This document shows positions 8,970 to 17,683 of a stretch of 64,000 nucleotides of DNA, piece by piece. The stretch lies in contig JAURER010000002.1 in the NCBI GenBank assembly GCA_030827315.1, forward strand, positions 85,821 through 149,820. The letters are read 5' to 3'. Position 1 is the stretch's first letter. Every line of letters starts with the position of its first letter. The position numbers were made by a program, and so were the translations under genes. Below the pieces are notes generated by a model. That model was not told the DNA's origin. It did not search any database and saw only the letters and a list, made by a program, of their open reading frames with translations. The stretch is from Gemmatimonadota bacterium (GTDB lineage Bacteria; Gemmatimonadota; Gemmatimonadetes; Longimicrobiales; Gaopeijiaceae).

Positions 8970-10304
8970 TCATGACCGCGCGCCCACAAGCGCCTCGACC
9001 GCGGAGATCTCCGTCGGGAGCGCGGCGGTGAGGACTTCGTGCCCCGTCGGTGTCACGGCGACGTCGTCCTCCACGCGCACACCGGTCCCGACGAGTTCTT
9101 CCGGCACGCCCTCCGCGAGACCTGGTCTGAAGTAGAGGCCGGGCTCGACGGTGAGCACCATCCCCGGCACCAGAGCCCGCGACGCTCCGTCCTGGACGTA
9201 GTCGCCCGGGTCGTGCACGTCGAGCCCGAGCCAGTGAGATGTCTGATGCGGAAAGAACGACTTGTGGGCGCCAGCCTCGAGCAGCCCGTCGACGTCCCCG
9301 GCAAGAACCCCGAGGTCGACGAGCCCCCGGGTCAGCACGCGCACGACGGCGTCGTGGACCGCGTCCACCGCGGCCCCCGGGCGAACCGCCTCCACCCCGG
9401 CCAGCAGGGCCGACTGAACGAGCTGGTAGACGTCGCGCTGCGCCGGCGCGAACGAGCCTGACGCGGGCCAGGTGCGGGTGACGTCTCCGTGATAAAAGGC
9501 GAGCTCCGCGCCGGCGTCGATGAGCACGAGCCCGCCGTCGGGCACGCGGTCGGCGTTGTCGACGTAGTGCAGGACGCACGCGTTGGCTCCGCCGGCGACG
9601 ATGGAGTCGAAGCCCGGACGCGTCGCGCCTCCACGCCGGAAGGCGGCCTCGAGCTCGGCCTCGATCTCCCACTCCCCCGCCCCGGGTCCGATCGCGGCGG
9701 CCGCCCGGCGATGTCCCTCGACCGTCAGCGCACACGCCCTGCGAATGGCGGCCAGCTCGGCAGCGTCCTTCACGAGACGAAGCTCGTCGAGGATCTCGCC
9801 CGGATCGACCACGCCACGGGGTCCCGTTCCCGACCGAGCGCCCCGGGCACGTGCGTGGTGGAGCGCCGCAAGCACCTGCTCCTCGAGCGTGTCACCCCGG
9901 CCGAACCGGTAGTGAATGCGGTCGGCGGACCGGAGGAGCTCGGGAAGCCGCCGGTCGAGGTCGGCGAGCGCGAACGCCTCGTCCGCGCCTGACAGGGCCC
10001 CGGCCCCCTCCGGTCCGAGACGCGGGCCTGCCCACAGCTCGGCCTCCGCATCGCGCTCGCGCGCGAACACGACGAGACGGGCGTCTTCACCGCCGGTCAG
10101 CACGGCCACGGTCCCCGGCTCGGTCAGGCCGGTCAGCCAGTACAGCTCGCGATCGGCGACGTACGCGTGCTCCGTATCGCGGGACGCGTACTGGAGGGGC
10201 GCCGCGCCGAGCAGTATGACCCCGCCGCCCAGCCGCGCGAGTGCGGCGCGCCGGCGAGCCCCGAAGTCGGGAACGGGCAGCATGTCCGGAGAGGTGGCGT
10301 TCAT
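8970..10304 (-). CDS. pepP: Xaa-Pro aminopeptidase (M24B family)
   Basis: Removes N-terminal residues preceding proline; a cytoplasmic dinuclear metal enzyme. The 444-residue protein has the aminopeptidase P N-terminal domain (about 10-135) followed by the pita-bread catalytic domain. All five metal ligands are visible: Asp263 and Asp274 (LIDAGAE, YHGDVTRTW), His357 (TSHWLGLDVHD), Glu387 (TVEPGLYF) and Glu412 (RVEDDVAVT). Length matches E. coli PepP (441). No signal peptide is seen. It lies upstream of the stand-alone MetF-like gene on the same strand and diverges from the TonB-dependent receptor gene. Confidence 0.94.
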   Translation of the reverse strand: MNATSPDMLPVPDFGARRRAALARLGGGVILLGAAPLQYASRDTEHAYVADRELYWLTGLTEPGTVAVLTGGEDARLVVFARERDAEAELWAGPRLGPEGAGALSGADEAFALADLDRRLPELLRSADRIHYRFGRGDTLEEQVLAALHHARARGARSGTGPRGVVDPGEILDELRLVKDAAELAAIRRACALTVEGHRRAAAAIGPGAGEWEIEAELEAAFRRGGATRPGFDSIVAGGANACVLHYVDNADRVPDGGLVLIDAGAELAFYHGDVTRTWPASGSFAPAQRDVYQLVQSALLAGVEAVRPGAAVDAVHDAVVRVLTRGLVDLGVLAGDVDGLLEAGAHKSFFPHQTSHWLGLDVHDPGDYVQDGASRALVPGMVLTVEPGLYFRPGLAEGVPEELVGTGVRVEDDVAVTPTGHEVLTAALPTEISAVEALVGARS

Positions 10305-10394
10305 GGCCGGTAGTCTAGCGCGCGGGCGCCGCGATAGGGATAGGACGCGCCGTGCCGTCCCTGTAGAATTCGACCACGCGCGCTACCCGACTGA

Positions 10395-10417
10395 CGGTCC
10401 GCCTCCACGACGGACCG
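10395..10417 (+). promoter_or_regulatory. Hairpin in the leader of the TonB-dependent receptor gene
   Basis: CGGTCCG (10395-10401) pairs perfectly with CGGACCG (10411-10417) around a nine-base loop, ending nine bases before the AGGAGG ribosome binding site (10426-10431). A TAGAAT hexamer at 10364-10369 could be a -10 box, but its -35 partner is weak. The leader does not resemble a cobalamin riboswitch. Function unknown. Confidence 0.35.
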
Positions 10418-10435
10418 ATCTCACCAGGAGGAACC

Positions 10436-12568
10436 TTGTTGTCTCCCGCCTTCTTCCAGCTCGCACGAGGCGGCATGATCGCTGCCCTCGCGGCAGCGGC
10501 GATGTTGACTTCGGCACTCGCCCAGGAGCCCGACTCCGTCATCGCCATCGAGCCCGTCGAGGTCCGCGTGCTGGGAAGCGCGATCGGAACCGGCACCCCG
10601 TACCCGATCTCCATCGTCACCGGGTCGCAGCTCACGCGCGGGACGTCCTCCATCTTCATCGAGGAGGCGCTCCGCGCCGTGCCGGGTGTGCAGATTCACA
10701 ACCGGTTCAATCTGGCGCAGGGTGAGCGGATCGTGATCCGCGGTGCCGGCCCGCGCGCGCAATTCGGTGTGCGAGGGATCCGGATCCTCGTGGACGGGAT
10801 TCCCGCGACGCTTCCGGACGGGCAGGCGACGCTCGATCACCTCGACCTCGCCGGCCTGGTCCGCGTGGAGGCGCTGCGCGGCCCGAACGCCACCCTGTAC
10901 GGCAACGCGGCGGGGGGCGTGCTCCACTTCCGGACGGCAGATCCGGCGAGCGGGCCGACGCAGCTCGGGCTTCGCTGGACGGGCGGCACCCTCGGCTCCA
11001 CGAGCGGGGCGGGTGGGGTCGGCTCGGTACGTAACGGCATGTGGACGCTTGAGGGCAGCGCCACGGGCGCCGTGGGCGATCTCGGATACCGCGTCGGCGT
11101 CACCCACACCGACTTCGACGGGTACCGCCGCAACCCGGTCGCCGACGATGGGTCGACGTTCGGCGCGGGGACTCGGGCGACGCTCAACAGTACACTCACC
11201 CTTCCGCTCGGCGACGGCACCCTGCGCGTCGTGGCGAACGGCGTCGACCTCGACGCCGACAACCCCGGATCGCTCGCGGCAGACGCGATCGACGACGACC
11301 GGGATGCCTGGCGCGGCAACGTGAACCAGCGCACCCGCAAGGAGGCACGCCAGGGCCAGCTCGGGCTCTCGTGGACCGGTACCGTCCGTGGCACCACGAG
11401 CGAGTTCGCCACCTGGGGGATCCGGCGTGAGCTCTACAACCCGATCCCGAGCGCCGTCATCGACCTCGCGCGCAACGCGGGTGGGGCACGCGCCCTCGTG
11501 AAGGGAAACATCCCCGTGGGAGGGACGGCCGCCCTGGGGTGGGGTGCGGGGGTCGAGAGCGAGTTCCAGCGGGACACCCGCTTCAACTACTCCAACAGTG
11601 GCGGCGCACCCGGCTCCCTCACACTCGATCAGCGTGAGCGCGTGAGCGCCAACGGCGTCTTCGTGCAGGCGCGCCTGGACGCGGGCGACGGGATCTCCGT
11701 GCTCGCGGGCGGGCGCTACGACCACGTGAGCTTCGAGGTCGATGACTACCTGCTCGGCGGCCCCGATGACTCAGGTGGGCGCACCATGAACGCCTTCAGC
11801 CCCTCCCTGGGCGTGGTCGTGGCTCCCTGGAACCGGCTCGAGCTCTACGGCTCGATCGGCCGCTCGTTCGAGACGCCCACCACCACAGAGCTGGCCAACC
11901 GGCCGAGTGGCGCGGGCGGATTCAACCCCGACCTCGGTCCCCAGACCGGGGTGACGATCGAGGGTGGAGCACGATACACCCTCTCGGACGAGGTGCGCTT
12001 GGAAGCCGCGGTCTTCAACACCGAGCTCCGGAACCAGCTCGTCCCGTTCACGGTGCCCGGGGCCGACGACCGCGATTACTACCGGAATGCGGCGGAGTCC
12101 CGGAGCCGGGGGTGGGAATTCTCCGCGGACTGGCGGATCATGCCGGAGCTCTCGTCACGCGTCGCCTGGACGATGGTGGACGCCGTATTCACGCAGTACC
12201 GCACCGAGGACGGGGCGGTGTACACGGGCAACGACGTCCCGGGGCTTGCGCCCAACCGGGTGGACGGGCTCCTCCTGTACCAGCGGGGCATCACCTTTTT
12301 CGAGCTGCGCGGCCTCTGGCAGGATCAGATGCCGGTCGACGACGCCGGAGCGTCGACGTCGCCATCCTTCTTCGTGATGGATGCGCGAATCGGCGCCGAA
12401 GGTCTCGCGCTGGCCGGCACACGCCTTTCCCCGTTCCTGGGCGTCGCCAACCTCCTCGACGCGACGTACAACTCCTCGGTGGTCCCGAACGCCTTCGGGC
12501 GCAGGTACTTCGAGCCGGGGCCGCCGCGCACGTTCCGAATCGGCGTCGGCCTTACCTGGGGGGGCTGA
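10436..12568 (+). CDS. TonB-dependent outer-membrane receptor
   Basis: Outer-membrane active transporter, energised by TonB, for an iron complex, cobalamin or another scarce ligand. The 710-residue protein has an N-terminal signal peptide (hydrophobic GGMIAALAAAAMLTSALAQ). The plug domain (about 40-160) contains VEVRVLG, a TonB-box-like area, and RIVIRGAGPRAQFGVRGIRI, then LRGPNATLYGNAAGG. A 22-strand-type beta barrel follows and ends in an aromatic-containing last strand (RTFRIGVGLTW). AGGAGGA (10426-10432) precedes a TTG TTG pair at 10436/10439; the second TTG has the better spacing. The hydroxamate/ferrichrome-type FecA/FhuA-like plug suggests iron, but no synthesis or inner-membrane uptake genes are adjacent, so the substrate is open. 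Confidence 0.9.
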   Translation: MLSPAFFQLARGGMIAALAAAAMLTSALAQEPDSVIAIEPVEVRVLGSAIGTGTPYPISIVTGSQLTRGTSSIFIEEALRAVPGVQIHNRFNLAQGERIVIRGAGPRAQFGVRGIRILVDGIPATLPDGQATLDHLDLAGLVRVEALRGPNATLYGNAAGGVLHFRTADPASGPTQLGLRWTGGTLGSTSGAGGVGSVRNGMWTLEGSATGAVGDLGYRVGVTHTDFDGYRRNPVADDGSTFGAGTRATLNSTLTLPLGDGTLRVVANGVDLDADNPGSLAADAIDDDRDAWRGNVNQRTRKEARQGQLGLSWTGTVRGTTSEFATWGIRRELYNPIPSAVIDLARNAGGARALVKGNIPVGGTAALGWGAGVESEFQRDTRFNYSNSGGAPGSLTLDQRERVSANGVFVQARLDAGDGISVLAGGRYDHVSFEVDDYLLGGPDDSGGRTMNAFSPSLGVVVAPWNRLELYGSIGRSFETPTTTELANRPSGAGGFNPDLGPQTGVTIEGGARYTLSDEVRLEAAVFNTELRNQLVPFTVPGADDRDYYRNAAESRSRGWEFSADWRIMPELSSRVAWTMVDAVFTQYRTEDGAVYTGNDVPGLAPNRVDGLLLYQRGITFFELRGLWQDQMPVDDAGASTSPSFFVMDARIGAEGLALAGTRLSPFLGVANLLDATYNSSVVPNAFGRRYFEPGPPRTFRIGVGLTWGG

Positions 12569-12578
12569 CGCCCCGAAT

Positions 12579-13580
12579 TCACGGAGTATCGTCCGCGCCG
12601 GCGGGACAGCCCGAAGGATCCTGGACGAGGGCGAGCGCGTTCACGACGGCGCGCTCGCCCTCCGCGTCGGAAGGGCGATTGCGTGTGATGCCCTCCACGA
12701 CCAGCACCGAAGAGCCTCCGCCGTCCAGGTTCAACGCCTCGTCGGCGCCCAGCGCCTCGAAGAGAGCGGCGAACTCGGGGAGCGTCATGCCCATGGAATG
12801 AGGCGCCTGCCGGCCGTCCACCACGGCGATCCAGACGATGCCGCTGCGGGAGTCGTAGGCGATCCCGGAGCGAGGATGGCGGGCCGCCGCGAAGGTCGGC
12901 CGCGCGCCGACCTCGAGGTCTCCCACCCGCGCACCGGCGTCGATCAGGTCGGGAAATCCGCCCGCCGCCTCGGTCACCCCGTCTCCACCGCGCCGGCCAA
13001 CGATCCAGCCGACTTCGACGCCGTCCGCCCGGGACTGCGCCGGCCCCATCCACGGAGGCGAGCCGGGGCGCCACGCGACCGCCGGCCGATCGGCGGCGGA
13101 TCGCACCGTCCCATCCACGATCTCCACGCCCACCGCGCTCCCTTCCGGCGTGAAGAAGTCCGCGTTGACCGCGGCGACAACGCGCTCGGCGGATCGCCGC
13201 ACCATCCCCGAGACCGTCTCTCGCCCGGCCCCGCCGCCGGGGGCCTCCCGTGCCTTCGCTCGCAGCACGGAGAGGCCTAGGTCGCATCGACCCGGCAGCT
13301 CCGCCTGCACCAGATGGACCGCCCACGGCCCCCCCGGCGACCACAGGTACCGGTAGACGACCCCGGGGTGCAGCTCGAGCTGGCGGACGGTGTCGGGGCG
13401 CAACAGCGCCAGGGCCTCCGTCGGCAGCGTCAGGTCGAGCGCCCAGGGCACGTCGGGCGGCGAACACGCGAGCGTCAGGACAGCGAAGCCCAACACGCAG
13501 CGTGCACGGCGGGAGGACGTCCGGAACGGATGCCGGCGGCGGGAGGTGCGCGCTGCCCCGGGTGTGTCGGGTCCCGCCAC
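12579..13580 (-). CDS. Phosphodiester glycosidase (NAGPA-domain) lipoprotein
   Basis: Protein of about 333 residues with a NAGPA-type domain, known from the enzyme that uncovers mannose-6-phosphate and from bacterial exopolysaccharide-associated proteins. Family signatures are AAVNADFFTPEG, the GIAYDSR...VVDGR stretch and the NLDGGGSS motif near the C-terminus. The N-terminus is arginine-rich, then has a hydrophobic stretch ending in LTLAC, a lipobox-like site; the -3 residue is not the usual Leu, so lipidation is likely but not sure. I chose GTG 13580; no strong ribosome binding site decides it. It diverges from the small secreted protein at 13680 and converges on the TonB receptor gene. The substrate cannot be told from sequence. 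Confidence 0.8.
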   Translation of the reverse strand: MAGPDTPGAARTSRRRHPFRTSSRRARCVLGFAVLTLACSPPDVPWALDLTLPTEALALLRPDTVRQLELHPGVVYRYLWSPGGPWAVHLVQAELPGRCDLGLSVLRAKAREAPGGGAGRETVSGMVRRSAERVVAAVNADFFTPEGSAVGVEIVDGTVRSAADRPAVAWRPGSPPWMGPAQSRADGVEVGWIVGRRGGDGVTEAAGGFPDLIDAGARVGDLEVGARPTFAAARHPRSGIAYDSRSGIVWIAVVDGRQAPHSMGMTLPEFAALFEALGADEALNLDGGGSSVLVVEGITRNRPSDAEGERAVVNALALVQDPSGCPAGADDTP

Positions 13581-13679
13581 CCCTGCTATGTTCCGGAGTG
13601 ACCAATCCCGGTCCCGGTAGGCCGGGTCCACCGCGACGCCGGCCGTGCACCTTCCTCGGCCCCGAACCGACCGCCGCCC

Positions 13680-14189
13680 TTGAAGAACACCGCGGCCTTC
13701 CTGGCCCTCTTCCTCGTCCTTGCCCCCATCGCACCGGTCCCGCTCGCGTCCCAGACGCCGGGCCCGGACGCCGGAGAGGGGGTTCGTTTCGGCATCTCGC
13801 TGGGCGGCGTGAGCACGGTGGGGCTCACCGTGGAGTTCTATCGTGACGCGCGGAGCGTCGATGTCACGCTCGGAACGTGGAGCTTCCGGGACGCGAGCCT
13901 GTCGTCGACGGTCCGGCAGTATTTCGGAGGGGCCGCGGCCCGCCCCGTGGTCGGGCTGGGTCTCTGGCTCGTCGGTTCGCGCGCCGCGCAGGACGAACGG
14001 GTGGGGTGGGCGCTCACGCTGCGCGCACCCGTGGGCCTCGACTGGGAGGTCTCGGAGCCGCACGCGGCCGGGCTGTTCGTCAACGTGAACCGCGGCCTCT
14101 GGGTTCGACGCTCCGACCCGGCGGACCGCCTGCCCATGAACCGGCGCCTCGTCCCCCTCCCCGAGCTGTACTACCGCTACGCCCGCTGA
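13680..14189 (+). CDS. Small secreted or outer-membrane protein of unknown function
   Basis: A 169-residue protein with a classical signal peptide (MKNTAAFLALFLVLAPIAPVPLASQ). The mature part is dominated by alternating hydrophobic/polar stretches such as GISLGGVSTVGLTVEFY, VDVTLGTWSF and WALTLRAPVGLDW, consistent with a small beta barrel or beta sandwich. It ends in YYRYAR rather than the usual terminal Phe. I do not recognise the family. The start is TTG 13680; no strong ribosome binding site is visible. It ends 11 bases before the convergent gene at 14201. Confidence 0.65.
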   Translation: MKNTAAFLALFLVLAPIAPVPLASQTPGPDAGEGVRFGISLGGVSTVGLTVEFYRDARSVDVTLGTWSFRDASLSSTVRQYFGGAAARPVVGLGLWLVGSRAAQDERVGWALTLRAPVGLDWEVSEPHAAGLFVNVNRGLWVRRSDPADRLPMNRRLVPLPELYYRYAR

Positions 14190-14200
14190 ACCGAGTCGGC

Positions 14201-14452
14201 TCACCACTCGCTCTGCGGCTCGTCCCAGCTCTCGGACCAGAATCGCTCCTCCTCGTCTTCGATCGTATCGAGATCGAGCGGGTCGTCGTTGTCGACGCGA
14301 ACCGCTCCGTGCTCGATGATCTGCGCGATGAGGGCATCGTCCACCATCGGGACGGGTCGGCAGGTCCGGCGCCTTCGGGCGTGCACCGTCACGCCCGCCG
14401 CGACGGCGAGGAGCGCGAAACCGGCGCCGAACACGATCCAGAAGAACGCCAT
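14201..14452 (-). CDS. Small single-pass membrane protein, unknown
   Basis: An 83-residue protein with one N-terminal transmembrane helix (FFWIVFGAGFALLAVAAGVTV), a short basic stretch (HARRRR) and an acidic cytoplasmic tail rich in Asp/Glu/Trp (DNDDPLDLDTIEDEEERFW). By the positive-inside rule the tail lies in the cytoplasm. It starts seven bases after the threonine synthase stop and is probably the last gene of the natA-natB-thrC unit. Function unknown. Confidence 0.65.
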   Translation of the reverse strand: MAFFWIVFGAGFALLAVAAGVTVHARRRRTCRPVPMVDDALIAQIIEHGAVRVDNDDPLDLDTIEDEEERFWSESWDEPQSEW

Positions 14453-14459
14453 CTGCGGC

Positions 14460-15647
14460 TCAGTCGATGGGGGTCATGCCCACATACTTGAGTCCGCTGC
14501 CCGTGTTGAACAGCACCACCTCGTCGTCCGGCGAGATGAGGCCCTTGTCCATGAGCATCGGAACGGCCGCGGCCACGGCACCGCCCTCGGGAGCCGCGAA
14601 GATCCCGGTGTCTTTGCCGATCTTCGCCACCCACTCCGCCATGAGGTGGTCGGGCACCGCCGCCGCGCCACCACCCGATTCGCGCAGGGCCCGCAGGATC
14701 AGGAAGTCGCCGACCGCACCGGGCACGCGCAGGCCCGAGGCATAGGTCGTCGCACCCTGCCACATCTCCGCGTGGTCGACGCCCTGCTCCCAGGCGCGTA
14801 CCATCGGAGCACAACCCGCGGCCTGAACCGTGAACATCTTGGGTCGCTCCGAGCCGATCCAACCCAGACGCTCCATCTCGTCGAAAGCCTTCCACATGCC
14901 GATGAGTCCGGTACCGCCTCCGGTGGGATAGACGATCGCGTCCGGGAGGCGCCCGCCGAGCTGCTCGGCGAGCTCGTACCCCATCGTCTTCTTTCCCTCC
15001 ACCCGGTAGGGCTCCTTGAGCGTGGAGAGGTCGAACCACCCGTGCTGTTCCACGCCCTGGCGCACCACACGTCCACAGTCGCTGATGAGCCCGTCGAGGA
15101 GCTGTACGTCGGCGCCGAGGGCACGCATCTCCTCGAGGATCGGCGCGGGCGTGTCGGTGGGTACCACCACGTGCACAGGAAGACCGGCCGCGGCACCGTA
15201 CGCCGCCGCCGCGCTTCCGGCGTTGCCCGCCGACGGGATGGCGAGCGCTTCGGCGCCGAGCTCGAACGCCCGTGAGACGGCGAGACACAGACCCCGCGCC
15301 TTGAAGCTCCCCGTCGGATTCTGCCCCTCGTCCTTGATCCACAGCTTCCGGACCCCGAGGCGGGTCGCCGTGCGCGGCGCGTCGATCATGGGGGTCCACC
15401 CCTCGCCGAGCGCGATGCGGGCCTTGGGGTCGCGGACGGGAAGCACCTCAGCATACCGCCACAGGTCCGCCCGTCGGTTGGCGACGTCCGCCATCGCGAA
15501 ACCAGGACGGACCGCGTCGAGATCGTAGCGAGCGAAGAGGGGTTTGCCGGCCGGCGACAGGCCGATCAGCTGTTCACTGTCGAAGTGCTCGCCGGTCGCG
15601 GTGCACTCGAGATGGGTCGCGCCGGCCATCCGGTCCGTATCGTTCAT
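14460..15647 (-). CDS. thrC: Threonine synthase
   Basis: Pyridoxal-phosphate enzyme converting O-phosphohomoserine to threonine. The 395-residue protein carries the PLP lysine in NPTGSFKARGL, the phosphate-binding SAGNAGSAAAAYG loop, the EPYRVEGKKTMGYE region and a PTGGGTGLIGMWK glycine loop, all typical of class I threonine synthases. The N-terminal segment LECTATGEHFD looks like a worn version of the Cys-containing motif seen in some members. Start ATG 15647 overlaps the stop of the ABC-permease/protease gene by 4 bases, which is unusual company for an amino-acid biosynthesis gene. Related PLP enzymes such as threonine dehydratase are a lesser possibility. Confidence 0.88.
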   Translation of the reverse strand: MNDTDRMAGATHLECTATGEHFDSEQLIGLSPAGKPLFARYDLDAVRPGFAMADVANRRADLWRYAEVLPVRDPKARIALGEGWTPMIDAPRTATRLGVRKLWIKDEGQNPTGSFKARGLCLAVSRAFELGAEALAIPSAGNAGSAAAAYGAAAGLPVHVVVPTDTPAPILEEMRALGADVQLLDGLISDCGRVVRQGVEQHGWFDLSTLKEPYRVEGKKTMGYELAEQLGGRLPDAIVYPTGGGTGLIGMWKAFDEMERLGWIGSERPKMFTVQAAGCAPMVRAWEQGVDHAEMWQGATTYASGLRVPGAVGDFLILRALRESGGGAAAVPDHLMAEWVAKIGKDTGIFAAPEGGAVAAAVPMLMDKGLISPDDEVVLFNTGSGLKYVGMTPID

Positions 15648-17683
15648 GGGTCGTGGGACGAGTTTGAGGTGTCGGCACCCGCGGCGGCCGCGGGGCGTTG
15701 CAGGACCCGCGCTCCCGCCCACACCAGGACCGCCGCGACCGGCACGAGCCAGAGAGGTGGAGGAGCCTCGGGATCAGAAAAGTACTCCCTAACTCCCGGC
15801 GTGGAAGCCAGGACGACGATGGCTCCGTTGTTCAGGAAGTGCATCAGCACACCGACCCAGATCGATCCGGTCCGCAGGACGGCCCACGCGATGACCATTC
15901 CCAGGGTCGCGGCCGGCAGGAAACGGATCACCGTCTCGAACGAGAGGTGGAACAGGCCGAAGACGACGCCGTTCAGCACGACCCGTCGCCACGGCTCCGC
16001 CTCGCCCGTGCCGCCGAGCAGGACGCCGCGGAAAACGGCCTCCTCGCACAGCGCGGGCGTCACGGCGAGAAGTAGGAGCAGCCACGCGAGGCGACCGGCG
16101 GAGTCCGCGGTGACCAGCTGCTCCAGCCCCTCCAGCATCTCCCACGGAACGGGCAGCACGAAGGTCTGAAGCCACCCCAGCACCCACACGAGCGGCATCG
16201 CGCCGGCAATCAGGATCATGCCTCCGGCGACCCCGGTCCGCGTGGGTCGGCGCAGCGAGAGGGTGCGCACCGGATCGAAGCCGCCGAACACCACGAACGC
16301 GACGGCCGGCGTAAGCAGCAGGAGCCACTCGGCCGCCAGGAGCCCGGATTCGCCGAGCGAGACCTGGAGGCGGATGCCCACCCAGAAAAAGGCGACGGCC
16401 ACGAAAGAGACGAACAGCAGCACCGCGGAGGACGAGGGGACGCCCAGAGCCCCGCGACGGGCCCGAAGCCATGCGAGCGGTCCCACGGCCCGCGCGTCGA
16501 CTTCCGCCTCCCCTCCTCCGAAGAGGACCCGCTCGTTCCCGAACGCCCGGGCGGCGAATGCGAGCGCCGCGAGCGCGTAGAGCGTGGTGGAGACGAGCAC
16601 GAGGGCGCCCAGGGCGGCGTCCGCCTCGCCGGTCATGAGGTCGCGGAAGAAGAAGGCGACCCCGGCCACGGGCGTGAGCGCGAGCCCCGGGCCGAAGTCG
16701 ATGCCGGGAAAGGCGGGAAGCATCGCCGGCACCAGCACGACCATGTAGACGGGAGTGAGCGCGTTCTGCGCTTCCTTGAACGACGACGCCCCGACGGCGA
16801 TCCCCAGGAAGACCGCACCGAAGAGCACCGCAAGCGGTACCAGCGTGACGAAGATCGCGAGCACCGCGCTCCACGGGAGCGACACCTCGAGCCCGATGGC
16901 GGCGGTGAGCTGGAGCGCTCCCGTCTGGAAGGTGAGAATCATGCTGCCGAGATTCAGGCCGGCGGCGATGACCCCGATGAGGGCGACCGTCACGAACTTC
17001 CCCGCGACGACCGCCCGCGGGGGGACGGGGGCGGTCAGCAGTGTCTCCAGCGTTCCCCGCTCCTTTTCTCCCGCCGCCAGATCGATGGCCGGATAGAAGG
17101 CGCCGAGGAGCGTGATCACCACGAGCAGGAGCGGCAGGATTCGGCCGAGCGCGTAGCCGCCCACTTCGTCCGGGCGCGCGATCGAAGAATCCGCGATCGC
17201 GACTGGTTCGGCGAATGTCCGGGGCAGCCCCCGCGCGTCGAGCCGGTCCCCCAGTGCCGAGTCGCCCCACGCCCGCAACGCCGCAGTCAGCTCCCCCCGC
17301 GCGCGGTTCGAGCGATCCGAAGCCGCGTCGTAGAGCAGGGTGACCGGCCGCGTACCGTCGCCCGGCTCCTCCTCACCGAGGAGGGCGACCGCACCCACCG
17401 AGTCCGCGCGGACCGCCGCCTCGGGATCCTCGCCGATCTCGACCAGCCGCAGGCCGTCCTCGCGCTCCAGGATCTCGATCAGCGCCGGCGCCGACTGCCC
17501 GACCACCGCCACCGGCGCGGGCTCGGCCTCGAGGTTGCGCTGCCCGAAGAGAAGCAGCTGTTCCATGACGATCAGCAGGACCGGATAGAGCAGGACGGGG
17601 ATGACGACCATCATCAGGAGCGTGCGCCGGTCCCGCAGCGTCTCGCGGAGCTCCTTCGCCGCCACGACGCGCCACGCGCTCAT
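15644..17683 (-). CDS. ABC-2 type permease fused to a CPBP intramembrane metalloprotease
   Basis: A 679-residue membrane protein of two parts. Residues 1 to about 400 are a NatB/ABC-2 permease: an N-terminal ELRETLRDRRTLLMM helix start, a long extracytoplasmic loop, then GEKERGTLETLLTAPV and several helices. The C-terminal third is a CPBP (CAAX/Abi) protease domain with its three motifs EEAVFRGVLLG, FGLFHLSFE and HFLNNGAIV, where Glu-Glu, His and His/Asn form the metal site. Such fusions exist in known NatB-like proteins. The start overlaps the natA stop by 4 bases, and the stop overlaps thrC. The protease may process or guard an exported peptide; the substrate is unknown. Confidence 0.9.
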   Translation of the reverse strand: MSAWRVVAAKELRETLRDRRTLLMMVVIPVLLYPVLLIVMEQLLLFGQRNLEAEPAPVAVVGQSAPALIEILEREDGLRLVEIGEDPEAAVRADSVGAVALLGEEEPGDGTRPVTLLYDAASDRSNRARGELTAALRAWGDSALGDRLDARGLPRTFAEPVAIADSSIARPDEVGGYALGRILPLLLVVITLLGAFYPAIDLAAGEKERGTLETLLTAPVPPRAVVAGKFVTVALIGVIAAGLNLGSMILTFQTGALQLTAAIGLEVSLPWSAVLAIFVTLVPLAVLFGAVFLGIAVGASSFKEAQNALTPVYMVVLVPAMLPAFPGIDFGPGLALTPVAGVAFFFRDLMTGEADAALGALVLVSTTLYALAALAFAARAFGNERVLFGGGEAEVDARAVGPLAWLRARRGALGVPSSSAVLLFVSFVAVAFFWVGIRLQVSLGESGLLAAEWLLLLTPAVAFVVFGGFDPVRTLSLRRPTRTGVAGGMILIAGAMPLVWVLGWLQTFVLPVPWEMLEGLEQLVTADSAGRLAWLLLLLAVTPALCEEAVFRGVLLGGTGEAEPWRRVVLNGVVFGLFHLSFETVIRFLPAATLGMVIAWAVLRTGSIWVGVLMHFLNNGAIVVLASTPGVREYFSDPEAPPPLWLVPVAAVLVWAGARVLQRPAAAAGADTSNSSHDP

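Noticed and set aside
10305..10435. Cobalamin riboswitch ahead of the TonB-dependent receptor gene.
   Set aside because: The leader is only about 130 bases and lacks the conserved B12-box; only a small hairpin and a weak -10-like hexamer are seen.
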